Shown one piece after another: positions 44,809 through 55,717 of a DNA stretch of 64,000 bases. Where the stretch lies: contig CBDBUX010000019.1 in the NCBI GenBank assembly GCA_965212205.1, forward strand, positions 62,001-126,000. Reading direction: 5' to 3'. Position 1 is the stretch's first letter. Every line of letters starts with the position of its first letter. The notes under the pieces were generated by a model, which searched no databases, had not been told where the DNA came from, and saw only the letters and a program-made list of their open reading frames with translations. The position numbers and the translations under genes are program-made. The stretch is from JAHEJJ01 sp965212205. GTDB lineage: Bacteria > Bacteroidota > Bacteroidia > Flavobacteriales > Flavobacteriaceae.

Positions 44809-47800
44809 ATGTTCCCGATGTTTAAATATCAAACACTTTTCATACTCTTATTCCTCTCTCATATGGTCTGTTCAGGCCAGTTGAAAGTAGGAGATAACCC
44901 AGATCAGATTCATGGAGCCTCCTTATTGGAATTGGAAAGCAGAAACAAGGCGCTTGTCCTTTCCCGTGTAAATACAGCCCTTATGCAAAAAATCAGGCCA
45001 TTGCCTGGTGCATTGGTCTATAATACCGATACCTCTTGTGTTTACCACTATAATGGCAAGAAATGGAAAAGTCTTTGTTCTAATGCTGCTACCAGCGACA
45101 TTTCATTTGCACAAAATGAAGATGGTTCTATTACCGTACATAATTCAGACGGATCAACTTTCACATTTAACGAGTATCAGGCACAAACCTCAGTTGCAGG
45201 AGAACAAGGTGGAATTGGGCCACAAGGCCCTCGGGGTGAAAAAGGGGAGCAGGGAGAACCAGGGGAGCAGGGAGAACCAGGGGAGCAGGGAGAACCAGGG
45301 GAGCAGGGAGAACCAGGGCCCAGAGGCGAAAAAGGGGACCAGGGTGAACAAGGTATTCAGGGTTCGAAAGGAGAGGCAGGAGAAGCCGGATCTGTTGGAC
45401 CTCAAGGACCGCAAGGGGAGAAAGGAGAACCAGGTAGCGATGGAACAGCCGGCCTCAAGGGTAATAAAGGAGATACTGGTGAACAAGGAATTCAAGGACC
45501 TCAAGGTGAAAAAGGCGAAGCAGGAATCACCGGACCTGCAGGACCACAAGGACCTCAGGGTGAAACCGGTGAACAAGGAACTCAAGGTGAAAAAGGTGAG
45601 CCTGGAGTCACCGGAGCTACAGGCCCGAAAGGTGAAACAGGACCACAAGGTCCTAAAGGAGAAAATGGGGAACAAGGACCTATAGGATTAATAGGACCTA
45701 TCGGACCAAAGGGAGACACAGGGGAACAAGGAATTCAAGGTCAGAAAGGAGAGGTAGGAGAAACAGGGGCCACAGGACCGCAAGGCGAAACCGGACCACA
45801 AGGACCTAAAGGCGATACCGGGGAACAAGGAATTCAAGGGCCTCAAGGTGAAAAAGGTGAAGCAGGAAACACCGGACCTACAGGACCACAAGGACCTCAA
45901 GGTGAAACCGGTGAACAAGGAATCAAGGTGAAAGGAGAGGTGAACAAGACATTGGACCGCAAGGCGATACCGGACCACAAGGTATTCAGGGTCGGGGAAC
46001 AAGGTGAGAAAAAGGAGAAACATGGACCGGACCACAAGGGACAAGGACCACAAGGAAGGTGAAACCGGGGAACAAGGGCCTCAAGGTGAAAAAGGTGAAG
46101 CAGGAGACATAAGGGAGAAAAGGGACCTGTGCCGGAGAAACAGGACCACAAGGTCTACAAGGTGACAAGGACCAAGGGCAAGGTGAAAAAGGTGAAGCAG
46201 GAAACACCGGACCTGCAGGACCACAAGGACCACAGGGTGAAACCGGGGAACAAGGAAGGCCTCAAGGTGAAAAAGGTCAAGCTCCTGAGATATCAGGAGA
46301 CACAGGACCGCAAGGTGATACAGGACCACAAGGACCTAAAGGCGATACCGGGGAACAAGGCAAGGTTCAAGGGACCCAGGGGACCAAAGGCGATACCGGG
46401 GAACAAGGAATTCAAGGTGAGAAAGGAGAGGTAGGAGAAACAGGGGCCACAGGACCGCAAGGCGAAACCGGACCACAAGGACCTAAAGGCGATACCGGGG
46501 AACAAGGAATCAAGGGCTCCAGGGCGAAAAAGGTGAGGTAGGAGAAACAGGGACCACAAGGACCGCAAGGTGAAACCGGACCACAAGGACTAAAGGCGAA
46601 CCGGTGATGCCAAGGGATTCAAGGAATTACAGGGCGAGAAAGGTGATAGGTGAACAAGGAGTCAAGGGCCTCAGGTGCCACAGGACCGCAAGGTGAAACC
46701 TGCAGGACCACAAGGACCTACAAGGCCGGGGAACAAGGAATTCAAGGGCTCCAGGGTGAAAAACCAGGGGGACCGCAAGGTGAAACAGGACCACAGGGAC
46801 TTAAAGGCGATACCGGGGAACAAGGAATTCAGGGCCTCAAGGGTGAAACCGGTGAACAAGGATCCAAGGCCTCCAGGGCGAAAAAGGTGATACTAGGAGA
46901 AACAGGGCCACCACAGGACCGCAAGGTGAAACAGGACCACAGGGACTTAAAGGCGATACCGGGGAACAAGGAATTCAGGGCCTCAAGGGTGAAACCGGTG
47001 AACAAGGGATCCAAGGACTTCAGGGCGAAAAAGGTGAGGTAGGAGAAACAGGGGAAACCACAAGGACTGCAAGGTGAAACCGGACCACAGGGACCTAAGG
47101 GCGACACAGGTGAACAAGGAATTCAGGGCCTCCAGGGTGAAAAAGGCGAAGCAGGAGATATTGGATCTGTTGGACCACAAGGACCGCAGGGTGAAACCGG
47201 ACCACAAGGTCCTAAAGGTGAAAAGGGCGAGCAAGGTGAAACAGGATATGCAGGAAAAATTAGGTATTCAGGGAACTACCAGGTGAGAAAGGTGATACTG
47301 GAGAATCTGGAGTCACAGGACCGCAAGGACCACAAGGTGAAAAAGGCGAAGCAGGAGACCACAATATTGGACCTGTTGGACCACTGGGACCTAAAGGTGA
47401 AAAGGGTGAGACCGGACCTATTGGCCCCAAAGGTGAGATCGGTGAGGAAGGCCCTCGAGGCGAAAAGGGTGAACCCGGTGTGCAGGGACCGCCAGGGCTA
47501 AAAGGCGATAAAGGAGACCGTGGGGAAACCGGGGAAACCGGAGCTATAGGACCACAGGGACCTAAAGGTGATAAAGGCGAGCAAGGCAAAGAGGGGCCTC
47601 AAGGGATATCGGGCCTCGATATAACCACAACAAATATTACCCAGGAGGCCGAAGCCAGAACTTACGATATCAATAATCAGACCTTTGGATTTATCAACGG
47701 GAAAGTAGGAATACAAATGGCCAACCCGACTTCTGATCTTCATGTTGGAGGTACTATAGCCGCTCCAATTAGAACTACAAGTCAGAATACAACCCTGGGT

Positions 47801-48031
47801 GAGAACGATTTTACCGTGGTTCTTAAGAACGCAAATCTGGTAATTACACTTCCTAATGCCAGTACATGCCCCGGACGGATATATGCGATAAAAAATATAA
47901 GCAAAGGGAACTGTACTACAAAAACGCGTTACATATGCAATAGAGGAAGTCGTATGAACCAAATAAAGAGAAATAAGGCATTATGGATACAAAGTGATGG
48001 TACAGACTGGCAACAGATTAACATACAATAG
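44809..48031 (+). CDS. stalk protein A2: collagen-like Gly-X-Y protein (frameshifted in this sequence)
   Basis: One gene of about 1070 codons in which the frame is intact at both ends but broken in the middle. The N-terminus has a signal peptide (LFILLFLSHMVCSG) and the shared head module (KVGDNPDQIHGAS, RPLPGALVYNTD, CVYHYNGKKW). From 45199 a collagen-like Gly-X-Y tract begins (GPQGPRGEKGEQGE), rich in GEQG, GPQG and GEKG. Small indels disrupt the frame from about 45925 to 47365, while Gly-X-Y coding continues throughout in changing frames. The C-terminal domain (from about 47620) ends ALWIQSDGTDWQQINIQ, like A1. Starts at 44809 and 44818 are possible. B2 begins one base after the stop. Confidence 0.75.
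45199..47616 (+). repeat. collagen-like Gly-X-Y coding repeat
   Basis: About 2.4 kb of 9-bp periodic sequence encoding Gly-X-Y triplets, with recurring units such as GPQGPKGDTGEQGIQG. It includes four copies of an 18-bp unit (GAGCAGGGAGAACCAGGG) at 45247-45318 with no mismatch. Frame changes are concentrated between about 45925 and 47365. Confidence 0.9.
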
Positions 48032-48032
48032 C

Positions 48033-49181
48033 ATGCGATCTATTTATATACATTTTATCATACTTTTCTGTTGTCATTTAGCTGTTTCCCAGAGTGTTGT
48101 ACGTAATGTGGGCAATTTAAAATTGCATCAGAAAGGTTCATTAGGTTTTCATACCGACCTAATCAATGATGGGTCATTTGATCGAAATCTGGGCCTGATT
48201 GGATTTTATAAAGACGATGACGGTCTCCTTATATCCGGTGCTTTTAGTCCAACATTCCATAATTTTGAGGTGGCTGTTGAAGATGACTTATATCTGGAAG
48301 TGCCTGTCAATATAGAAAGTTCATTGCATTTCATCTATGGCAATATTATATCGAAGCGAAATAGCAAAAGTATATACTCAAAATTCAAGGAACAATCGTA
48401 TTACGACGGGGAGTCGAACCGTACTAAAATAGATGGTTATGTTGCCGTAGAAGGGCAGAAAAGCTTCCTGTTCCCGGTAGGTCAGGGAGAAGTTCTTAAG
48501 CCGTTGCATATTAAGTTCATCGATGAAACATTTTTAGCCAGATGCGGTTATTTTATGGAAAATCCGGACTATCCCAGGAGCCTGGCCTCTGAAATGGACA
48601 TCTCTAAACGAGACCCTAGTCTGGCTGCCATCAGCAATAGAGAATTCTGGCATTTAAGCACTTCAGGGCGAATACAGCTCACTTTAAATTGGGATTCAGA
48701 ATCGAATATATCAGCATCTGCAGTAGATGTCTCGAGCATAGTTGTTTCTGGATGGAGCAAACACGAAAAAATATGGGTAAACCTCGGTAATGCGTCCTTT
48801 GAGGGCGATTTAGATAGGGGTCGGGTCACCTCCAACATCTTCAATGCCAATGACTTCGAATATTTCTCATATGGATTCTTATTTAATTCAAAATCCAATG
48901 AACCTGGCAATTATGCCATTTCACCGAATGGTGACGGAATTAATGATTATTTCTCCCTCGTGATCATAGACCAATCACCTAATAACGATTTAAAAGTATA
49001 TAACCGGGCCGGACTACTGGTGTTCGAAAAATCTAACTACAAAGACGAATTCAGAGGCATAGGCAATAGAAATATTTTTAAAACCAATAATTACCTGCCC
49101 GACGGTGTTTATTTCTACCTGCTCGAGTTAAAAGATATCAATAAAAAATATCAGGGATACTTTTATCTGACAACCGAATAA
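48033..49181 (+). CDS. cassette protein B2: CHU_C domain protein
   Basis: A 382-residue secreted protein with signal peptide YIHFIILFCCHLAVSQ, the same length as B1. The N-terminal region GNLKLHQKGSLGFHTDLIN and the central FLFPVGQGEVL and CGYFMENPDYP parallel B1 and B3. The C-terminal sorting domain has SPNGDGINDYF, LKVYNRAGLLVFEKSNY and LPDGVYFYLLELKD. It starts one base after the stop of the collagen-like stalk gene, so it is the second member of cassette 2. B-protein divergence (clear but far from identical) shows the cassettes are not a recent duplication. Confidence 0.88.
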   Translation: MRSIYIHFIILFCCHLAVSQSVVRNVGNLKLHQKGSLGFHTDLINDGSFDRNLGLIGFYKDDDGLLISGAFSPTFHNFEVAVEDDLYLEVPVNIESSLHFIYGNIISKRNSKSIYSKFKEQSYYDGESNRTKIDGYVAVEGQKSFLFPVGQGEVLKPLHIKFIDETFLARCGYFMENPDYPRSLASEMDISKRDPSLAAISNREFWHLSTSGRIQLTLNWDSESNISASAVDVSSIVVSGWSKHEKIWVNLGNASFEGDLDRGRVTSNIFNANDFEYFSYGFLFNSKSNEPGNYAISPNGDGINDYFSLVIIDQSPNNDLKVYNRAGLLVFEKSNYKDEFRGIGNRNIFKTNNYLPDGVYFYLLELKDINKKYQGYFYLTTE

Positions 49182-49512
49182 TAGTCACTTCCTTCATCTA
49201 CAGACCCAATTCTTAACCACATCTGAAAAAAAGCAATTATGAGTGGATTTCGCTTTCCATTTCAATGTGTTAATCCATTTCTTTCCCGGCTCACAGTCTA
49301 TAAATACAGGTAAAATGTGATTATTAAAAAGCTTCAAACTTTGTGCAATAAAGTCACAAATCCAGATCGTTTAAAGACCACAATTACCGTCCTTCTACGA
49401 AGACACCCAATTTTACAACACTCCCGGGCCAGTTCACAACATTTTCTTACCCTTCCTATCCATATATGGTAATTTTACCTGAATCTGATTTTGTGGCCCA
49501 AAATTTACCTCG
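49182..49512. other. 331-base intergenic region before cassette 3
   Basis: AT-rich with no convincing open frame. No exact TAnnTTTG is seen close to the A3 start; AAACTTTG near 49337 is the nearest approach. No terminator hairpin was found after B2, so read-through from cassette 2 into cassette 3 is possible. Confidence 0.45.
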
Positions 49513-52500
49513 ATGAACTTACATAAACTATTCTTTGGCCTCTTCGTGTTCGCCCTCACATCCGGTATTGCCCAGGTGAAGATAGGCGATAATCCAAATT
49601 CTATAGATGCGGCATCTATAGTTGAATTGGAAAGTACTGATAAGGCTTTTGTATTAACCCGGGTTTCCGATATACAAATGCAAGGGATTACCCCTTTGCG
49701 TGGTGCCCTGGTCTACAATACCGATACTCAATGCGTCCATTATTACGATGGTGCCAACTGGAGCAATCTATGTGAAGGTGGAACTTCCGGTTTTACATTG
49801 ATCAATAATGGGAACGGTACCTATACCCTTTCCGACGGCAAAGGAATGTCGGTGATCCTCAATACTGCGCCAGAGACTGTGACCACCCTTGTGGACAATA
49901 TGGATGGAACATTTACGTACACTAATGAATCTGGAAATCCCACCACCATAAACACAAGTGGATCAGATGATCAGAATCTGACTGCTGCCAACCTGAATAC
50001 TACAACCAACCAACTACAAATAGACATTGAAAACGGTTCCTCAGTTTCTGCAGATCTGTCAACGCTCGATCAATCAGCTGCCGTGGCAGCCAATACAGCT
50101 ACTTTAAGTGCTCATATTGCTGCCGATCTGGACCAGGACCCCGATAATGAATATAACACGGGCATTGCACTAAGCGGTACTGCCATTGAAGTAATTGATG
50201 CCGGTGGAACCTTGTCTCAGGATCTCGATGGTACCTTTGCTACCGATGCAGAGCTCGCTGCTTTAAGCGTAGATGATGCCGATGCGGATCCTCTTAATGA
50301 ACTCAATACTTCAGTAGTCCTTAGTGGCACTGATCTGGAAACTACTGACGCTGGTGGCACTATTACCACCGATCTTTCTTCTTTAGTGGACGATGCAGAT
50401 GCAGATGCCAGTAACGAACTTAACACCGGGATCGCCCTTAGTGGAACTTCAATATTGAAGTGACCGATGCTGGGGGAACATTGTCTCAGGATCTCGACGG
50501 TACTTTTGCTACCGATGCTGAACTCGCTGCTTTAAGCGTTGATGATGCCGATGCAGATCCTCTTAACGAACTGAACACCGGGATCGCCCTTTCAGGAACT
50601 TCTATCGAAGTAACCGATGCCGGCGGAACCTTGTCTCAGGATCTCGACGGTACTTTTGCTACCGATGCTGAGCTCGCTGCTTTAAGCGTAGATGATGCCG
50701 ATGCGGATCCACTTAATGAACTCAATACTTCCGTAGTCCTTAATGGAACCGATGCTGGAAACTACTGACGCTGGTGGTACTATTACTACCGATCTTTCTT
50801 CTTTAGTAGACGATGCCGATGCCGATGCCTCTTAACGAACTTAACACCGGGATTGCCCTTTCAGGAACTTCTATCGAGGTGACCGATGCCGGCGGAACTT
50901 TGTCTCAGGATCTCGACGGTACCTTTGCCACCGATGCTGAACTCGCTGCTTTAAGCGTAGATGATGCCGATGCGGATCCTCTTAATGAACTCAATACTTC
51001 CGTAGTCCTTAGTGGAACCGATCTGGAAACTACTGACGCTGGGGGTACGATTACTACCGATCTTTCTTCTTTAAGTAGACGATGCCGATGCAGATGCCAG
51101 TAACGAACTTAACACAGGGATCGCCCTTAGTCAGGAACTTCTATCGAGGTGACCGATGCTGGGGGAACCTTGTCTCAGGATCTCGACGGTACTTTTGCTA
51201 CCGATGCAGAGCTTGCTGCTTTAAGCGTAGAGATGATAGATCCTCTTAACGAACTCAATACTTCAGTAGTCCTTAGTGGGACGAAACTACTGACGCTGGT
51301 GGCACTATTACCACCGACTTTAATGAACTTAACACCGGGATTGCCCTTTCAGGAACTTCCATCGAGGTGACCGATGCCGGCGGAACCTTGTCTCAGGATC
51401 TCGATGGTACCTTTGCTACCGATGCTGAACTCGCTGCTTTAAGCGTAGACGATGCCGATGCGGATCCACTTAATGAACTTAATACAGGGATCGCCCTTAG
51501 TGGTACTTCTATCGAAGTAACCGATGCCGGGGGAACCTTGTCTCAGGATCTCGACGGTACTTTTGCCACCGATGCAGAGCTTGCTGCTTTAAGCGTAGAC
51601 GATGCGGACGCGGATCCTCTTAATGAACTCAATACTTCCGTAGTCCTTAGTGGAACCGATCTGGAAACTACTGACGCTGGTGGTACTATTACTACCGATC
51701 TTTCTTCTTTAGTAGATGATGCGGATGCAGATGCCAGTAACGAACTTAACACAGGGATCGCCCTTAGTGGTGAAGTACCGATGCTCTATCAGGATCTCGA
51801 CGGTAACCGATGCGAACTCGCTGCTTTAAGCAGATGATGCGGACGCAGATCCTCTTAACGAACTTAACACCGGGATTGCCCTTTCAGGAACTTCCATCGG
51901 TACCGATGCAGGGGGGACTTTGTCTCAGGATCTCGACGGTACTTTTGCACCGAGCTTGCTGCTTTAAGCGTAGACGATGCCGATGCAGATCCTCTTAATG
52001 AACTCAATACTTCAGTAGTCCTTAGTGGAACCGATCTGGAAACTACTGATGCTGGTGGCACTATTACTACCGATCTTTCTTCTTTAGTAGATGATGCGGA
52101 TGCAGATGCCAGTAACGAACTTAACACAGGGATCGCCCTTTCAGGAACTTCTATCGAGGTGACCGATGCTGGCGGAACCTTGTCTCAGGATCTCGACGGT
52201 ACTTTTGCTACCGATGCAGAGCTCGCTGCTTTAAGCGTTGATGATGCGGACGCGGATCCACTTAACGAACTTAATACAGGGATCGCCCTTTCAGTGGAAC
52301 TTCTATCGAAGTAACCGATGCAGGGGGGACTTTGTCTCAGGATCTCGACGGTACTTTTGCCACCGATGCTGAACTCGCTGCTTTAAGCGTTGATGATGCG
52401 GATGCAGATCCACTTAATGAACTCAATACAGGAATCGCCCTTAGTGGAACTTCCATCGAAGGTGACCGATGCTGGGGGAACTATTGTCCCAGGATCTCGA

Positions 52501-55500
52501 CGGTACCTTTGCTACCGATGCGGAACTCGCTGCTTTAAGCGTAGACGATGCTTATGCGGATCCACTTAATGAACTCAATACTTCAGTAGTCCTTAGGTGG
52601 AACCGATCTGGAAACTACTGACGCTGGTGGCACTATTACCGACCGATCTTTCTTCTTTAGTAGATGATGCGGATGCAGATGCCAGTAACGAATTGAACAC
52701 AGGGATCGCCCTTTCAGGAACTTCCATCGAAGTAACCGATGCAGGGGGGACTTTGTCTCAGGATCTCGACGGTACTTTTGCCACCGATGCAGAGCTCGCT
52801 GCTTTAAGCGTAGACGATGCGGATGCGGATCCTCTTAATGAACTCAATACTTCCGTAGTCCTTAGTGGAACCGATCTGGAAACTACTGATGCTGGTGGCA
52901 CTATTACTACCGATCTTTCTTCTTTAGTAGATGATGCCGGATGCCGATGCCAGTAACGAACTTAATACAGGAATCGCCCTTTCAGGAACTTCTATCGAAG
53001 TAACCGATGCTGGGGGAACCTTGTCTCAGGATCTCGACGGTACTTTTGCTACCGATCTTTAAGCGTTGAACTCGCTGCTTTAAGCGTAGATGATGCGCTG
53101 GTGGATGCACCGATCCTTCTAGTAACGAACTAACGAATAACACAGGAATCGCCCTTTCAGGAACTTCCATCGAGGTGACCGATGCAGGCGGAACTTTGTC
53201 TCAGGATCTCGACGGTACCTTTGCCACCGATGCTGAACTCGCTGCTTTAAGCGTAGATGATGCCGATGCAGATCCTCTTAATGAACTCAATACTTCAGTA
53301 GTCCTTAGTGGAACCGATCTGGAAACTACTGACGCTGGGGGCACTATTACTACCGATCTATCTTCTTTAGTAGATGATGCGGATGCCGATACCAGTAACG
53401 AACTTAACACAGGGATCGCCCTTTCAGGAACTTCTATCGAAGTAACCGATGCCGGCGGAACCTTGTCTCAGGATCTGGACGGTACCTTTGCTACCGATGC
53501 AGAACTCGCTGCTTTAAGCGTTGATGATGCGGACGCAGATCCTCTTAACGAACTTAACACCGGGATCGCCCTTAGTGGTACTTCTATCGAAGTAACCGAT
53601 GCCGGCGGAACTTTGTCTCAGGATCTCGACGGTACCTTTGCTACCGATGCGGAGCTCGCTGCTTTAAGCGTTGATGATGCGGATGCAGATCCACTTAACG
53701 AACTTAACACAGGGATCGCCCTTTCAGGAACTTCTATCGAAGTAACCGATGCCGGCGGAACCTTGTCTCAGGATCTCGACGGTACCTTTGCTACCGATGC
53801 TGAACTCGCTGCTTTAAGCGTAGATGATGCGGATGCAGATCCACTTAATGAACTCAATACTTCCGTAGTCCTTAGTGGAACCGATCTGGAAACTACTGAT
53901 CGCTGGTGGTACTATTACTACCGATCTGAACTCTTCTTTAAGCGTAGATGATGCCGATGCCGATGCCAGTAACGAACTTAACACCGGGATCGCCCTTTCA
54001 GGAACTTCTATCGAAGTAACCGATGCTGGCGGAACCTTGTCCCAGGATCTCGACGGTACTTTTGCCACCGATGCTGAACTCGCCGCTTTAAGCGTAGACG
54101 ATGCGGATGCGGATCCTCTTAATGAACTCAATACTTCCGTAGTCCTTAGTGGCACCGATCTGGAAACTACTGATGCTGGTGGCACTATTACTACCGATCT
54201 TTCTTCTTTAGTAGACGATGCCGATGCCGATGCCAGTAACGAATTGAACACAGGGATCGCCCTTAGTGGAACTTCCATTGAAGTAACTGATGCCGGGGCG
54301 GACTTTGTCTCAGGATCTCGACGGTACCTTTGCCACCGATGCTGAACTCGCTGCTTTAAGCGTTGATGATGCCGATGCAGATCCACTTAACGAACTCAAT
54401 ACAGGGATTGCCCTTAGTGGTACTTCTATCGAAGTAACCGATGCTGGGGGGACTTTGTCTCAGGATCTCGATGGTACCTTTGCCACCGATGCGGATGCTC
54501 GCGGCTTTAAGCGTTGATGATGCGGATGCAGATCCACTTAATGAACTCAATACTTCCGTAGTCCTTAGTGGAACCGATCTGGAAACTACTGACGCTGGGG
54601 GTACGATTACTACCGACCTTTCTTCTTTAGTAGATGATGCGGATGCCGATGCCAGTAACGAACTTGAACACCGGGATCGCCCTTTCAGGAACTTCCATCG
54701 AAGTAACCGATGCAGGGGGAACTTTGTCTCAGGATCTCGATGGTACTTTTGCTACCGATGCGGAGCTCGCTGCTTTAAGCGTTGATGATGCGGACGCAGA
54801 TCCTCTTAACTGAACTTAACACTTCGGGATTGCCCTTAGTGGTACTTCTATCGAAGTAACCGATGCAGGGGGAACTTTGTCTCAGGATCTCGACGGTACT
54901 TTTGCTACCGATGTAGAGCTCGCCGCTTTAAGCGTTGATGATGCCGATGCGGATCCACTTAACGAACTTAATACAGGGATCGCCCTTTCAGGAACTTCTA
55001 TCGAAGTAACCGATGCCGGGGGAACTTTGTCTCAGGATCTCGACGGTACTTTTGCCACCGATGCTGAACTCGCTGCTTTAAGCGTAGACGATGCGGATGC
55101 AGATCCTCTTAACGAAATCCAAACCTTGTCCAAAGCCGGAACAACAATTACACTAAGCGACGGTGGCGGTTCGGTTTCTGAAACCGATACCAATTTTTCT
55201 CAGAATACAACTACAGGTGTGATCACTCATACCAACGAATCGGGTAGTAATCAAACGGCCAATGTGGTGTCCACAGATGCGAATAACTCTATCAGTGTAG
55301 GTTCTGATGGGGGCGCTTATTTTGGTGCTTATGAAAAAATAGTGATCTGGGCTGAAGAAAATGGAAGTCTGGCTAATAATCAGCTAGAATGGTCATTTGG
55401 TAATGGCGCTACTGGTCTAATCGGGATTCCACTTCCGGAAGATTGGGAAGCTTATGCTGTAAGCTTTAATGCAGATACTAACGGGGGATCGGATACGGTT

Positions 55501-55704
55501 ACCATGGCGGTTATCGATTCAAATACAAATACTAATCTCTTTACATTCACTGCAAGTGGTAATGCCAATAATATGGTTTATACACAGGTATTGGCAATTC
55601 CTGTGGCAATACCTGCCGGAACCAGTCTTGGATTCCGCACTGTGACGGAAGTTGGGAATGTAAGTGATGCCCGTGTTGCGGTTTTCCTAAGAAGACGACC
55701 TTAA
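49513..55704 (+). CDS. stalk protein A3: very long tail-fibre-like repeat protein (frameshifted in this sequence)
   Basis: One gene of about 2,060 codons. The N-terminus is intact: signal peptide (LFFGLFVFALTSGIAQ) and shared head (KIGDNPNSIDAAS, TPLRGALVYNTD, CVHYYDGANW), then DNMDGTFTYTNESGN. From about 50140, two repeat types alternate: 50 residues (GTLSQDLDGTFATDAELAA) and 39 residues (DLETTDAGGTITTDLSS). More than twenty small indels break the frame between about 50453 and 54850. After 54877 the frame is clean again: NSISVGSDGGAYF and a C-terminal globular domain ending RVAVFLRRRP, which differs from the A1/A2 end. B3 starts 13 bases after the stop. Confidence 0.75.
50143..55109 (+). repeat. 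interleaved 150-bp and 117-bp coding repeats in A3
   Basis: About two dozen copies of a 150-bp unit (with TCTCAGGATCTCGACGG), mixed with a 117-bp unit coding DLETTDAGGTITTDLSSL. Copies are near identical over 5 kb. Indels of one to a few bases occur in many copies and are absent from the unique flanks. Two hybrid Ser-codon junctions (near 51131 and 52292) join parts of alternative copies. Confidence 0.9.
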
Positions 55705-55717
55705 TTTATAAGTATCT

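Noticed and set aside
45190..46586. Minus-strand Ser/Leu-rich open frames across the collagen tract
   Set aside because: They arise from reading the Gly-X-Y DNA backwards and have no independent support.
50453..54850. Phase variation by slippage as the cause of the A3 frameshifts
   Set aside because: The indels are scattered, rarely in homopolymers, and some are fusions of two synonymous repeat variants. That fits consensus error better than slippage.
50143..55109. CRISPR-like array of regularly spaced repeats
   Set aside because: The repeats are contiguous, 117 or 150 bp long and encode protein. There are no unique spacers and no cas genes.
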